This document shows positions 8,184-15,063 of a stretch of DNA of 17,725 nt, piece by piece. The position numbers and the translations under genes were made by a program. This DNA comes from Clostridiales bacterium (lineage in GTDB: Bacteria > Bacillota > Clostridia > Oscillospirales > Oscillospiraceae): positions 1 to 17,725 of the forward strand of contig JAQXNP010000015.1 of assembly GCA_029098065.1 (NCBI GenBank). Reading direction: 5' to 3'. The notes beneath the pieces are model-generated. The model was not told the DNA's origin. It searched no databases and saw nothing but the letters and a program-made list of their open reading frames with translations. The stretch's first letter is position 1; each line of letters opens with the position of its first letter.

Positions 8184-9272
8184 TCAATCTCTCCCTGTCA
8201 GGCGGGTGGTATCAAGAACCACGCCGCACTGGTCTTGAATATGGAACCCCTGGAAATAGGCCTCCTCCAGCGGAATCCACCGCTCCCGGAAGCGCTCCAG
8301 GCTCTCCGGGCTCTCCCGCCGGGCCAGACGGGAGAGCTGCACCGCCCCGTCACAGGTGAGGAAGAGATGCACCTGGCTGTATCCCGCCAGGGCCGGATGG
8401 AGGGAATAGCTGCCCTCCACGATGCTCAGTCTGGGGCAGGGCACCTTCCGGACCACGCCATAGGTTCCCGACCCGCATCGGAAGGGCCGGACAGAGGCCG
8501 CCTCTCCCCGGGACAGAGGCGCGAAAAGCTCCTCCGCCGCCCGCTCGTAGTCCACATTTCCTCCCGGCGCGCCCAGCCGCTCCGGCGTGCGCTTCTCCGG
8601 GGGCAGGAAGAAGTCGTCCATGTGAAAGACCCGGCACTCCACTCCGGCCACCTGGGCCAGCCGGGCTGCAAACGTGGTCTTTCCGGCGGCGCACCGGCCG
8701 TCCACCGCCACGATGACCGGCCCGTCAGACTCCCGCACCGCCCGGTCCACCGCCCGGAGGGCGGGGCCGTACACCGCCAGATCCCGGTCCAATACCCGGT
8801 AGTGGGGCGTATAAGCGGTATCAAATCCCCCGCTGTGCCGGACAGGCGGACAGCCGCCGGCGTCATAACCGGTCAGAAATTCCGTCACATCCGCCTCGGA
8901 GACCGGCAGCTTTTTCCTCGCCGCCAGGCCCGCCAGCACCCCCAGCTTGCGCCACAGCCCCCGCGTGGAGCCCCGGGGCCGGGCCGACAGGGCAAAACAC
9001 CGGGCCAGCAGGGGCAGATCCTCCTCCCTCAGGCGCCGGGGGTCCAGATGGAACCGGCACAGCCCGCCCCCGATGTCCTCGGCCAGATACCGGGGGGCGT
9101 ATCCCTCCTCCGAGGCCCGGGCGTACTCCGAGCGCAGCCGCTCCAGCGCGTCGTCAGAACGGACCAGATGGCTCGGCCCAAACTCGCTCTGATAGAGGAG
9201 CTTTCCGTAGTCCGCCGCCGCCATTCCGGGATAGCGCCGGGCGTGGCGGGTCAGGATCTCCGCAGTGCTCAT
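8184..9272 (-). CDS. Uridine-kinase-like P-loop protein with an extra N-terminal domain
   Basis: A 362-residue protein in two parts. The C-terminal half (about 185-345) is a nucleoside-kinase-like P-loop domain: Walker A DGRCAAGKTT (191-200), the acidic pair HMDDFF (217-222) where uridine kinases hold substrate, VEGSYSLHP (286-293), an Arg-rich lid (RLARRESPE) and WIPLEEAYF (332-340). The N-terminal half (1-160) I cannot assign; it opens RHARRYPGMAAADYGKLLYQ and continues EFGPSHL, with many conserved-looking aromatic and charged residues but no metal or nucleotide motif. Similar fusions occur as uncharacterised proteins in clostridia, from memory. The phosphate acceptor is unknown. ATG 9272 overlaps the TGA of the upstream DUF3842 gene (ATGA), and the acetyltransferase starts one base downstream, so the three genes form one operon. 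Confidence 0.82.
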   Translation of the reverse strand: MSTAEILTRHARRYPGMAAADYGKLLYQSEFGPSHLVRSDDALERLRSEYARASEEGYAPRYLAEDIGGGLCRFHLDPRRLREEDLPLLARCFALSARPRGSTRGLWRKLGVLAGLAARKKLPVSEADVTEFLTGYDAGGCPPVRHSGGFDTAYTPHYRVLDRDLAVYGPALRAVDRAVRESDGPVIVAVDGRCAAGKTTFAARLAQVAGVECRVFHMDDFFLPPEKRTPERLGAPGGNVDYERAAEELFAPLSRGEAASVRPFRCGSGTYGVVRKVPCPRLSIVEGSYSLHPALAGYSQVHLFLTCDGAVQLSRLARRESPESLERFRERWIPLEEAYFQGFHIQDQCGVVLDTTRLTGRD

Positions 9273-9676
9273 TTCATAACCTCCTCCGCCGCCAGCTCTA
9301 CGGCGCTGTTCAGCGCGTCCTCCAGCTTCTGTTCCGTGGCTCCCGCCACCAGAATGCCGCAGCTGGACACCGGCACCAGGATCTTCTTCGCCGGGGAGGC
9401 GGACACCGCCGCGGCGATGGCTGGGCTCACCTCTCCCATAAGGCCGTTGGCGGAGAGCAGTCCGATGGGCCCCAGCAGCAGGTCGGCCTGTCCGGCGTTA
9501 TAGCAGGCGGCGTTTTCCCCTGTGGCAGCCCGGTCGGCCCCCGCCTTCAGCATGGCGGAGGTGGCAAGGGCGTTGGTGCCCACCGCCCAGACCGGAACCT
9601 TCAGCCGGGCCTTGAGACGGCTCACCAGCCCGGCCCCCAGGCCGCCCCCCTGTCCGTCGATGACAACGATGCGCAT
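9269..9676 (-). CDS. DUF3842 family protein
   Basis: A 135-residue protein with the DUF3842 pattern: MRIVVIDGQGGGLGAGLVSRL at the N-terminus (a glycine-rich, nucleotide-binding-like loop after the first strand), GTNALATSAMLKAGAD (33-48), ATGENAACYN, ADLLLGPIGLL and a last conserved block KKILVPVSSCGILVAG. The fold looks Rossmann-like, but no activity is known for the family. The frame is open to an upstream ATG at 9712. I chose ATG 9676 because AGGAGG lies nine bases upstream and the conserved sequence starts there. It is first gene of the operon with the kinase-like and acetyltransferase genes (4-nt ATGA overlap), and divergent from the metal-uptake operon. Confidence 0.9.
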   Translation of the reverse strand: MRIVVIDGQGGGLGAGLVSRLKARLKVPVWAVGTNALATSAMLKAGADRAATGENAACYNAGQADLLLGPIGLLSANGLMGEVSPAIAAAVSASPAKKILVPVSSCGILVAGATEQKLEDALNSAVELAAEEVMK

Positions 9677-9928
9677 CGTTCTATTCCTCCTGATTCTGTC
9701 CTCTATTATCATGTGTATGAAACAAAAGCGTATGCTCCGGAAGCCCCGCTTTTCAGGGCAAACCGGCTCTGTCCGGTCTCGGGGCTTTTACGCGGTTTTT
9801 CGCGCCCCTGCACATTTCACCGGCGGCGCCGCAGCAGCGCAGTTTTATAAGCGGTTCAAAAGAGCCTCTTTTATGGAACGACCCGGCTGCCGCTGGACAG
9901 ATCAGCCCCCTTCCGGCTGATCCGGCAG
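9677..9928 (-). promoter_or_regulatory. Long structured 5' leader of the DUF3842 operon
   Basis: From the predicted start near 9928 to the DUF3842 ATG is about 250 nt without a credible gene. In transcript order it holds three stem-loops. At 9887-9928, an 8-bp stem GATCAGCC/GGCTGATC stacks on CTGCCG/CGGCAG with a 7-nt one-sided bulge. At 9854-9879, GTTC/GAAC encloses AAAAGAG/CTCTTTT. At 9741-9787, an 8-bp outer stem AAGCCCCG/CGGGGCTT encloses ACCGG/CCGGT. I do not recognise a riboswitch class, a T-box, 6S RNA or SRP RNA. It could be a regulatory leader or a separate small RNA. Together with the promoters and operator up to 10142, this accounts for the 466-bp gap between genes. Confidence 0.45.
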
Positions 9929-9933
9929 ACATT

Positions 9934-9962
9934 ATTATAGCGGAAGCCCGCGCCGGGGGCAA
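9934..9962 (-). promoter_or_regulatory. Sigma-A promoter of the DUF3842 operon
   Basis: On the minus strand, TTGCCC (9957-9962) and a consensus TATAAT (9934-9939) with a 17-bp spacer. It points at the structured leader and the DUF3842 gene and lies about 100 bp from the operator at 10060-10085. Confidence 0.72.
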
Positions 9963-10059
9963 GACGGGTCTTGTCCCCAACGCGGAACATTTTTGCGCCC
10001 GAAGCTGTTCTGACCGGCATCCGGAGCCCCGGGACGGGTCTGCTCTGCCCGCCGCGGCA

Positions 10060-10085
10060 AACATATGAACACCCGTTCATTTTAC
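10060..10085. promoter_or_regulatory. ArsR-type operator upstream of the metal-uptake operon
   Basis: Aligned without gaps to the efflux operator at 4904-4929, the first 12 bases (AACATATGAACA) are identical and the core layout is the same: TGAAC (10066-10070), four bases, GTTCA (10075-10079). It ends in the -35 hexamer (10081-10086) of the uptake promoter, in contrast to the efflux copy, which lies downstream of the -10. The core also fits the GAAC-N4-GTTC pattern of a LexA box, but the shared flank ACATA favours the metal sensor. Confidence 0.68.
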
Positions 10086-10109
10086 AAACCCGCGCAAATG
10101 GGCTATAAT
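10081..10109 (+). promoter_or_regulatory. Sigma-A promoter of the metal-uptake operon
   Basis: -35 TTTACA (10081-10086) and a consensus -10 TATAAT (10104-10109) with a 17-bp spacer. The predicted start, near 10116, gives a short leader to the ATG at 10143. The operator at 10060-10085 overlaps its -35. Confidence 0.8.
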
Positions 10110-10142
10110 ACGGCTTACTATCTGTAAAAAGTGAGGTATCCC

Positions 10143-11108
10143 ATGAAAAAGCGCCTTTCAGCCATGCTGGCAGCGATTTTGCTCTTCCTGTTCGCCGGAT
10201 GCAGCTCCTCGTCTGCCCTGGACAAGGAGGAATCCCTCCATGTCCTGGCGACCACCTACCCCGTTTATCTGTTCGCCTCCGCCGTCACCCAGGACGTGGA
10301 GGGGGTGGAGGTCACCCTCTTGGTCAATTCCCAGACCTCCTGCCTCCATGACTACACCCTCACCGTCACCGACATGAAGGCCATCGAGCGCGCCGATGTC
10401 ATTGTGATGAACGGCGTGGGTCTGGAGGATTTCATGTCCGATGCCCTGGCGCAGTCGGAAGCCATGGTCATTGACTGCTCTGAGGGCATCGATCTGCTGC
10501 CCGCTCTGGAACACGCCGGCCATGACGGCCACGACCACGAGGAGGAATACGATCCCCACATCTGGATGGATCCCGGCCGGGCCGCCCGTATGGTGGAAAA
10601 TATCGGCTCGGGGCTGGCCCTGGCGGACCCCGGCCATGCCCAGTCCTACACCGAGCAGGCGCAGTCGGCCTCCTTTCTCCTCCAAAACCGGAAGTCCGTT
10701 CTCCGGGACGGCATCGCCTCTGACCAGCCCGACATGCAGCTTCCCCACCGGGAGCTCATCACCTTTCACGACGGCTTTCAGTATTTCGCCGACGCTTTTG
10801 ATCTGACCATTCTGAAAGCCATTGAGGAAGAGGAAGGCAGTGAGGCCAGCGCCGCCGACATCCGGGAGATCGTCTCTCTCATCGGGGAATACCGGCTTCC
10901 AGCCATCTTTACGGAAAAGAACGGCTCCGATTTCACCGCTCAGGCCATTTCCCGGGAAACCGGGATCCAGGTCCATACCCTGGATATGCTCATGAGCGGT
11001 CCCGCCGGTGGGTCGGAGAGTCCCCTCTCCCTCTATGATGAAGCCATCACCGCCAATGTCCGCACCATAATCAACGCTTTGGGAGAAGGGAAGGTGACGA
11101 TGCAGTGA
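10143..11108 (+). CDS. znuA: Metal-binding lipoprotein of a zinc/manganese ABC importer (ZnuA/AdcA-like)
   Basis: A cluster A-I substrate-binding protein, 321 residues, tethered outside the membrane by a lipid on Cys20 (lipobox LFAGC after a KKR-positive signal sequence). It captures a divalent metal, most likely Zn2+, and delivers it to the permease. Likely ligands are His69 (SCLHDY), His139 (DPHIWMDP), His209 (ITFHDGF) and the acidic Glu258 region (IFTEKN). The short His-rich loop at 124-132 (His124, 127, 130, 132, with Asp/Glu) is typical of zinc rather than manganese binders. The frame opens with GTG at 10131, but ATG 10143 with GAGG upstream gives a normal signal peptide. Stop and the ATPase start overlap (GTGA). 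Metal choice is inferred from the His loop and operator. Confidence 0.93.
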   Translation: MKKRLSAMLAAILLFLFAGCSSSSALDKEESLHVLATTYPVYLFASAVTQDVEGVEVTLLVNSQTSCLHDYTLTVTDMKAIERADVIVMNGVGLEDFMSDALAQSEAMVIDCSEGIDLLPALEHAGHDGHDHEEEYDPHIWMDPGRAARMVENIGSGLALADPGHAQSYTEQAQSASFLLQNRKSVLRDGIASDQPDMQLPHRELITFHDGFQYFADAFDLTILKAIEEEEGSEASAADIREIVSLIGEYRLPAIFTEKNGSDFTAQAISRETGIQVHTLDMLMSGPAGGSESPLSLYDEAITANVRTIINALGEGKVTMQ

Positions 11109-11872
11109 CCATCTACAAACACAGCCTCCACTCCGACCGGTGCGAAGGCCTGTGCTGTCTGAAGCTGGAGGACGTGGGGGTGTCCCTGGGGGATGCCGAG
11201 CTGCTCCACAATGTGTCCTTCCATCTCCACTGCGGGGAGATCGTCGCCCTCATCGGGCCCAACGGGGCGGGCAAATCCTCTCTGTTCAAGGCCATCCTGG
11301 GCCAGTTTCCCCACTCGGGAAAGATCGAATTTCACCGCTCCGACGGCGAACGCCGCCGCCCCGTCATCGGCTACGTGCCCCAGTCTCCCGCCTTTGACCG
11401 GGGAGATCCGGTCAGCGTGCTGGACTTTTTCGCCGCCTCCATCTCTGACTGGCCGGTATTTCTGCCTGTTCCCGCCAAACTGAGGGAACGGGTGCGGAAC
11501 TGTCTGGCCCGCACCCACGCCGAAGCCCTTCTTGACAAACGGATCGGCGCCCTCTCAGGCGGCGAGGTTCAGCGGATGCTCATGGCCCTGGCTCTGGAGC
11601 CCCTGCCCCACATTCTGATTCTGGACGAACCTCTGTCCGGAGTGGATATTGATGGCGAAAAACAGCTGCTGGACATGCTGGACGAGATCCGCCGGAACTA
11701 TGATCTGTCCATTCTTCTGTCCACCCACGACTTCGCCACGCTGGAACACTACGCCGACAAGGTGATCCTGCTGAAAAACACCGTTTTAAAAGTAGGCGCT
11801 CCCATGGAAGTCCTCTCCAGCCGGGAATTCCAGGATGTATTCCACCTGCGGGTGGGAAAGGGGGTGGAGTGA
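11105..11872 (+). CDS. znuC: Metal ABC importer ATP-binding protein
   Basis: The cytoplasmic ATPase subunit of the importer, 255 residues. All nucleotide-site motifs are present: Walker A GPNGAGKSS (51-59), Q-loop Gln93 (GYVPQSP), signature LSGGE (150-154), Walker B ILILDEP (170-176) and switch His208 (STHDF). The start is GTG at 11105, overlapping the TGA of the lipoprotein gene by four bases, so it is probably translated by coupling. Residues 1-18, including the Cys pair GLCCLK (16-20), precede the usual first strand and are longer than in many homologues. The stop overlaps the permease start. Domain and role are secure; metal identity follows from the operon. Confidence 0.94.
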   Translation: MTIYKHSLHSDRCEGLCCLKLEDVGVSLGDAELLHNVSFHLHCGEIVALIGPNGAGKSSLFKAILGQFPHSGKIEFHRSDGERRRPVIGYVPQSPAFDRGDPVSVLDFFAASISDWPVFLPVPAKLRERVRNCLARTHAEALLDKRIGALSGGEVQRMLMALALEPLPHILILDEPLSGVDIDGEKQLLDMLDEIRRNYDLSILLSTHDFATLEHYADKVILLKNTVLKVGAPMEVLSSREFQDVFHLRVGKGVE

Positions 11873-12720
11873 TGGAACTCTGGTACGCTCTGGTGGACCT
11901 GCTTCCCTTCGAGTGGGCCCAGTCCGGCCACATGTTCTTCATGAAGAACGCTCTGCTGGCCATTCTGGTGATCTCCCCCCTGTTCGGCCTGCTCTCCACC
12001 ATGGTGGTGCAGAGCAGGATGTCCTTCTTCTCCGACGCGCTGGGACACTCCGCCTTCACCGGTGTGGCCATCGGCACCCTGTGCGGCATGGCTGAGCCCA
12101 TGTGGGCCGCCGTAGTCTTTTCGGTGGTCTTTTCCTTCCTCTTCACCTGGGTGCGGCGGCGCACCACCCTGGCCAGCGATACGGTGATCGGGGCGTTCTC
12201 CTCCACCGCCGTGGCTCTGGGCATCTTTATCGCCACCAGCGGAGGCGGCTCTTTCACCAAATTCAACACGCTGCTCATCGGTGACATTCTCAGCGTAGAG
12301 CCGGGAAAGATCGGACTGCTGGCCGGCATCCTGGCCGTTATTCTGGTCCTGTGGGTGTGCGCCTATAACACGCTGCTCATCTCCGCCCTTCACCCGGCCC
12401 TGGCGGACAGCCGGGGGATCCGGGTCTTCTGGCAGGAAGCCGTCCTCAATGCCGCCATCGCCGTGGTGGTGACGGTATCCATGACCTGGGTGGGCCTGCT
12501 GGTCATCAACTCGCTGCTGGTCCTCCCCGCCGCCTCCGCCCGGAATCTGGCCCGGAACGTCCGGCAGTACCATCTGTTCGCCATTCTCGGGGCAGTGGTG
12601 TGCGGCCTGGCCGGACTCATGACCTCCTACTACATCGGCGCCTCTGCCGGAGCGGCCATCACCCTCTATCTGGCGGTGTATTTTGTATTCTCCCTGGTGC
12701 TTCAGAAAAAACGGATCTGA
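11872..12720 (+). CDS. znuB: Metal ABC importer permease (ABC-3 family)
   Basis: A 282-residue permease of the ABC-3 (ZnuB/MntB) family with about eight hydrophobic segments. It forms the membrane channel for the metal. Recognisable blocks are the early FSDALGHSAFTGVAIG (the family SHA-type motif), SSTAVALGIFIAT, LLIGDILSV, and ALHPALADSRGI, where the coupling helix contacts the ATPase, then SLLVLPAASARNLARN near the end. ATG 11872 overlaps the ATPase stop by one base (TGATG). A GTG three bases upstream at 11869 is an equally possible start. It is the last gene of the operon, with a strong terminator 18 bp past the stop codon. Confidence 0.93.
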   Translation: MELWYALVDLLPFEWAQSGHMFFMKNALLAILVISPLFGLLSTMVVQSRMSFFSDALGHSAFTGVAIGTLCGMAEPMWAAVVFSVVFSFLFTWVRRRTTLASDTVIGAFSSTAVALGIFIATSGGGSFTKFNTLLIGDILSVEPGKIGLLAGILAVILVLWVCAYNTLLISALHPALADSRGIRVFWQEAVLNAAIAVVVTVSMTWVGLLVINSLLVLPAASARNLARNVRQYHLFAILGAVVCGLAGLMTSYYIGASAGAAITLYLAVYFVFSLVLQKKRI

Positions 12721-12737
12721 TCCGTCACAGACAGGGC

Positions 12738-12775
12738 AAAGGGGCCCGCTGTCTTGCGACAGCGGGCCCCTTTTT
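12738..12775 (+). terminator. Rho-independent terminator of the metal-uptake operon
   Basis: A perfect 16-bp inverted repeat, arms 12738-12753 and 12758-12773, tetraloop TTGC, followed on the plus strand by TTTTT. The A-run on the left arm also gives a T-rich tail on the minus strand, so it may serve the convergent YbjQ gene as well. Confidence 0.93.
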
Positions 12776-12790
12776 AACCAGATAACCTCT

Positions 12791-13102
12791 TTACAGAAAC
12801 TTCACCGCCGTGCCATAGGCCATGACCTCCGCGGCGCCCTGCATCACCGAGGCGGAGGCGTAGCGCAGGCAGACCACCGCGTCGGCGCCCCGAGCCTGGG
12901 CGTCCTCCACCATCCGTTTGGTGGCAAGGGCCCGGGCCTCGTTCATCATCTCATTATAGTCCTTCAGTTCGCCCCCCACCAGCGTCTTCAAACTCTGGGC
13001 AATATCCTTGCCCACGTTTTTGCTCTGGATGGTGCTTCCCCGGGCCAGCCCCAGGATCTCGTATTCTTTTCCCGGGATATGCTCAGTAGTTGTCAAGATC
13101 AT
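12791..13102 (-). CDS. YbjQ/UPF0145 family protein
   Basis: A 103-residue cytoplasmic protein of the YbjQ (UPF0145) family, from ATG 13102: MILTTTEHIPGKEYEILGLARG, then KDYNEMMNEARALATKRMVEDAQARGADAVVCLRY, and MAYGTAVKFL at the end. The family forms pentameric rings and is sometimes annotated as heavy-metal-binding, but I know of no firm function. A GTG in the same frame at 13111 is an alternative start; AAGGAG eleven bases before the ATG fits ATG better. The first 20 bases overlap the 3' end of the small membrane-protein gene in another frame, which implies translational coupling. Confidence 0.88.
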   Translation of the reverse strand: MILTTTEHIPGKEYEILGLARGSTIQSKNVGKDIAQSLKTLVGGELKDYNEMMNEARALATKRMVEDAQARGADAVVCLRYASASVMQGAAEVMAYGTAVKFL

Positions 13103-13307
13103 CTTCCTCACCGCTCCTTACCTCTTTGATCCGTTCCACCAGATTGTACACCGCTATCACGCACAGCGCGGCCGCCGAGACCCCGCCGACAATCTTGGCC
13201 CACAGGGGGATCTCCGGAAGGAAAAAGACCGCGTACAGATAGAGCAGAAGCCACAGGCACACCAGTACCGTGATAATGACCGGGGCGATCAATTTCCTCT
13301 TTTTCAT
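13083..13307 (-). CDS. Small two-helix membrane protein
   Basis: A 74-residue protein with a basic start (MKKRK), two transmembrane segments (about 7-30 and 36-57), and a charged cytoplasmic-type tail (VERIKEVRSGEEDDLDNY). I do not recognise a named family. The start is ATG with AAAAGGAG nine bases upstream. The gene overlaps the YbjQ gene by 20 bases and ends in it, so the two are very likely a functional pair. The amidase gene ends 51 bp upstream on the same strand; a GC-rich partial hairpin lies in that gap but has no T-run, so co-transcription with the amidase is possible. Confidence 0.75.
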   Translation of the reverse strand: MKKRKLIAPVIITVLVCLWLLLYLYAVFFLPEIPLWAKIVGGVSAAALCVIAVYNLVERIKEVRSGEEDDLDNY

Positions 13308-13358
13308 CGCCTGACACTCCTTTTCCCCGGGACTCCGGGCCTGCCGGTCCGCCGGCCC

Positions 13359-14909
13359 TTATGCAGCCGGGAGATCTCCGGCGGGCTCCGTCCCCTCCCG
13401 GGACTGGTCCGCCGTTTTTGCCGGCTGGGAAGACAGATAGTTTACAATCCCCTGGGCAATCCCCTGGGCCATTTTTTCCTGATAGGCGGGATCCACAAGC
13501 CGCATCAGTTCCTCATGACAGGACATGAAGCCCAGCTCCACCAGGCAGGCCGGCATGGCAGTCTCCCGCAGGACTACGTAGTTGTTGGTGAGCAGGCCCC
13601 GGTCGACGGACCCCGCCGACTGGCACAGGCCGGCCTGCACCGCTTCCGCCAGCTTCTCTCCCCGGACACTGTTGGGAAAATAGTAGGTAAATGTCCCCTG
13701 AAATCCCCGGTTGGACGAACTGGCATTGGCATGGATGCTGACAAAAACGTCCGCCTTCGCCTGGTTGGCGATCTCACACCGGTCGTAGAGATCCACATAG
13801 CTGTCGTCAGGCCGGGTCAGCACCACGTTATAGCCTCTCTCCCGGAGGAGCTCTCCCACCCGGTTGGTCACCGGCAGCGTGATATCTTTTTCCATGATAT
13901 CCTCATAGCAGGCCCCGGGAGAACTGCCGCCATGGCCGGCATCCAGGGCCACAGTAAACGCGGCGGGATCCAGGCCGGCGGGATATTCCGGGACAGCGCC
14001 TGTCTCCGGCGGGGTAACGGATACCACCACCGCCAGCTGATCGGAATCTCCCTTCACCGTCAAGTTTTTCGCGTAAGTACAGCCCTCAGCCAGATCCAAA
14101 ACCACCCGGGTGGTGTGGGCGCAGGCCGGATCGATGTCATCGGTGTGCTGGGCGTAGCGCACCGTCTTGATCACCGGGTTCTCCGGCTGGAAAGAGCCGT
14201 CCCGCCCGCTGCCGATGGTAAAGCCGAGCAGATCAATGACCACCCGGTCCCCCAGATCGGTCACCCGGTATTCCGGGGCCGCGGAGAGGAGCATCGTCAC
14301 TGTCTGGGCGTTGTCATCCTCTTTGATGCTGAGCACCATTCCTTTGTCGGGCCGGGTCTCCTCCTCCGGCGGAAGGACATCCGTTTTCTCATAGGTGACC
14401 GCCGCGGTGAGCGTGCCGGGATCCCAGCTCACCTGGGTGTGGAGCTGTTCCGAAACAAACCGCAGCGGGACCAGGGTCCGATCCACTCCGTCCACCTTGA
14501 CCAGCACGGCGGGGACGCCTCCGGGAAGCGCCATATTCTGTCCATTGACCACCGCCGTGGCCGAACCCAGCGTCAGGACGATGGTGTCGTCCCCATTCAG
14601 AATGAGCACCTGCTGATTCTCCGCGATCCAGAGCACGGTGGCCCCCAGCGGTTCGGCAATGGCCCGGACCGGGACCAGGGTCCTGCCGTCCGTACCGTCC
14701 ATGGTCCGGATGATACCGGGCACATCGGTGTCCAGATCCGCCCCGTTGAGAGTGACCCTCACCCGGTCGCTCTCAACGGGCGCTCCGTAGCGGCCGGTGG
14801 CGGGATCGCAGTATCGCACGCCCACCGTCCCGTTGGGACCGGCGGCCAAAACCGGAACCAGCACAGCCATCAGGATCAGGACACTCAAAAATGCGGTAAT
14901 TTTTTTCAT
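13359..14909 (-). CDS. Secreted N-acetylmuramoyl-L-alanine amidase with stalk and AMIN domains
   Basis: A 516-residue cell-wall hydrolase that cleaves the bond between MurNAc and L-Ala in peptidoglycan. It has a signal peptide (1-22), then a copper-amine-oxidase-N-type (stalk) region with two similar blocks ending RTLVPVRAIAEPLG (76-89) and RTLVPLRFVSEQL (144-156), a domain resembling AMIN (about 188-300) that may localise the enzyme, and an Amidase_3 catalytic domain (318-492). Zinc and catalytic residues can be read: His326 (DAGHGG), Glu340, His393 (SIHANAS) and Glu458 (VELGF). The tail 495-516 is low in order and rich in Glu, Pro and Ala. ATG 14909 has AAGGAG eight bases upstream. It may act in sporulation or cell separation; only the chemistry is supported. 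Confidence 0.93.
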   Translation of the reverse strand: MKKITAFLSVLILMAVLVPVLAAGPNGTVGVRYCDPATGRYGAPVESDRVRVTLNGADLDTDVPGIIRTMDGTDGRTLVPVRAIAEPLGATVLWIAENQQVLILNGDDTIVLTLGSATAVVNGQNMALPGGVPAVLVKVDGVDRTLVPLRFVSEQLHTQVSWDPGTLTAAVTYEKTDVLPPEEETRPDKGMVLSIKEDDNAQTVTMLLSAAPEYRVTDLGDRVVIDLLGFTIGSGRDGSFQPENPVIKTVRYAQHTDDIDPACAHTTRVVLDLAEGCTYAKNLTVKGDSDQLAVVVSVTPPETGAVPEYPAGLDPAAFTVALDAGHGGSSPGACYEDIMEKDITLPVTNRVGELLRERGYNVVLTRPDDSYVDLYDRCEIANQAKADVFVSIHANASSSNRGFQGTFTYYFPNSVRGEKLAEAVQAGLCQSAGSVDRGLLTNNYVVLRETAMPACLVELGFMSCHEELMRLVDPAYQEKMAQGIAQGIVNYLSSQPAKTADQSREGTEPAGDLPAA

Positions 14910-14945
14910 GAAAATGCTCCTTGCAACATTCGACGGGTTTCTTCT

Positions 14946-14974
14946 ATTTTAACCCATCGGATCAGGAGCGTCAA
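14946..14974 (-). promoter_or_regulatory. Sigma-A promoter for the amidase gene
   Basis: On the minus strand, -35 TTGACG (14969-14974) and -10 TAAAAT (14946-14951) with a 17-bp spacer, giving a leader of about 30 nt. A CGTCGAA, one base off a Spo0A box, lies just past the predicted start at 14929-14935. Confidence 0.78.
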
Positions 14975-15012
14975 CGGGGTCTGTGGATTTCAGATGCGGA
15001 AATAATTGACAG

Positions 15013-15049
15013 AAAACAGCAGGCCCCCGGGGTACTGCCCCCGGGGGCC
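15013..15049 (-). terminator. Terminator of spo0A
   Basis: A perfect 11-bp GC stem, arms 15022-15032 and 15039-15049, with a 6-nt loop, 14 bp past the spo0A stop codon. On the minus strand the stem is followed by TGCTGTTTT, so the T-run is slightly displaced. It also separates spo0A from the amidase promoter. Confidence 0.78.
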
Positions 15050-15063
15050 CGTCCGCATCCGGC

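Noticed and set aside
8235..9503. A 422-codon plus-strand open frame over the kinase-like and DUF3842 genes
   Set aside because: Same antisense effect; the opposite strand holds overlapping genes with Walker and DUF3842 motifs and good ribosome sites.
9741..9787. The stem at 9741-9787 as a plus-strand terminator
   Set aside because: A short T-run does follow on the plus strand, but no plus-strand gene lies upstream; it is more likely part of the minus-strand leader.
9677..9928. Known riboswitches in the DUF3842 leader (cobalamin-like GGTGAAA, T-box-like ACCGCG)
   Set aside because: Isolated short matches only; the cobalamin CCCGC-x-ACTG element and the T-box GGGTGG-x-ACCGCG element are not present.
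10066..10079. Possible LexA (SOS) box upstream of the uptake operon
   Set aside because: The core fits GAAC-N4-GTTC, but the Bacillus-type box needs CGAAC and GTTCG, the flank matches the efflux operator instead, and the downstream genes are metal transporters.
13008..15005. A long plus-strand open frame (665 codons) over the amidase region
   Set aside because: It is antisense to the amidase and YbjQ-region genes, its translation is Gly/His/Arg/Pro-rich without domains, and the minus-strand frames carry clear families. It is an effect of high GC at third positions.
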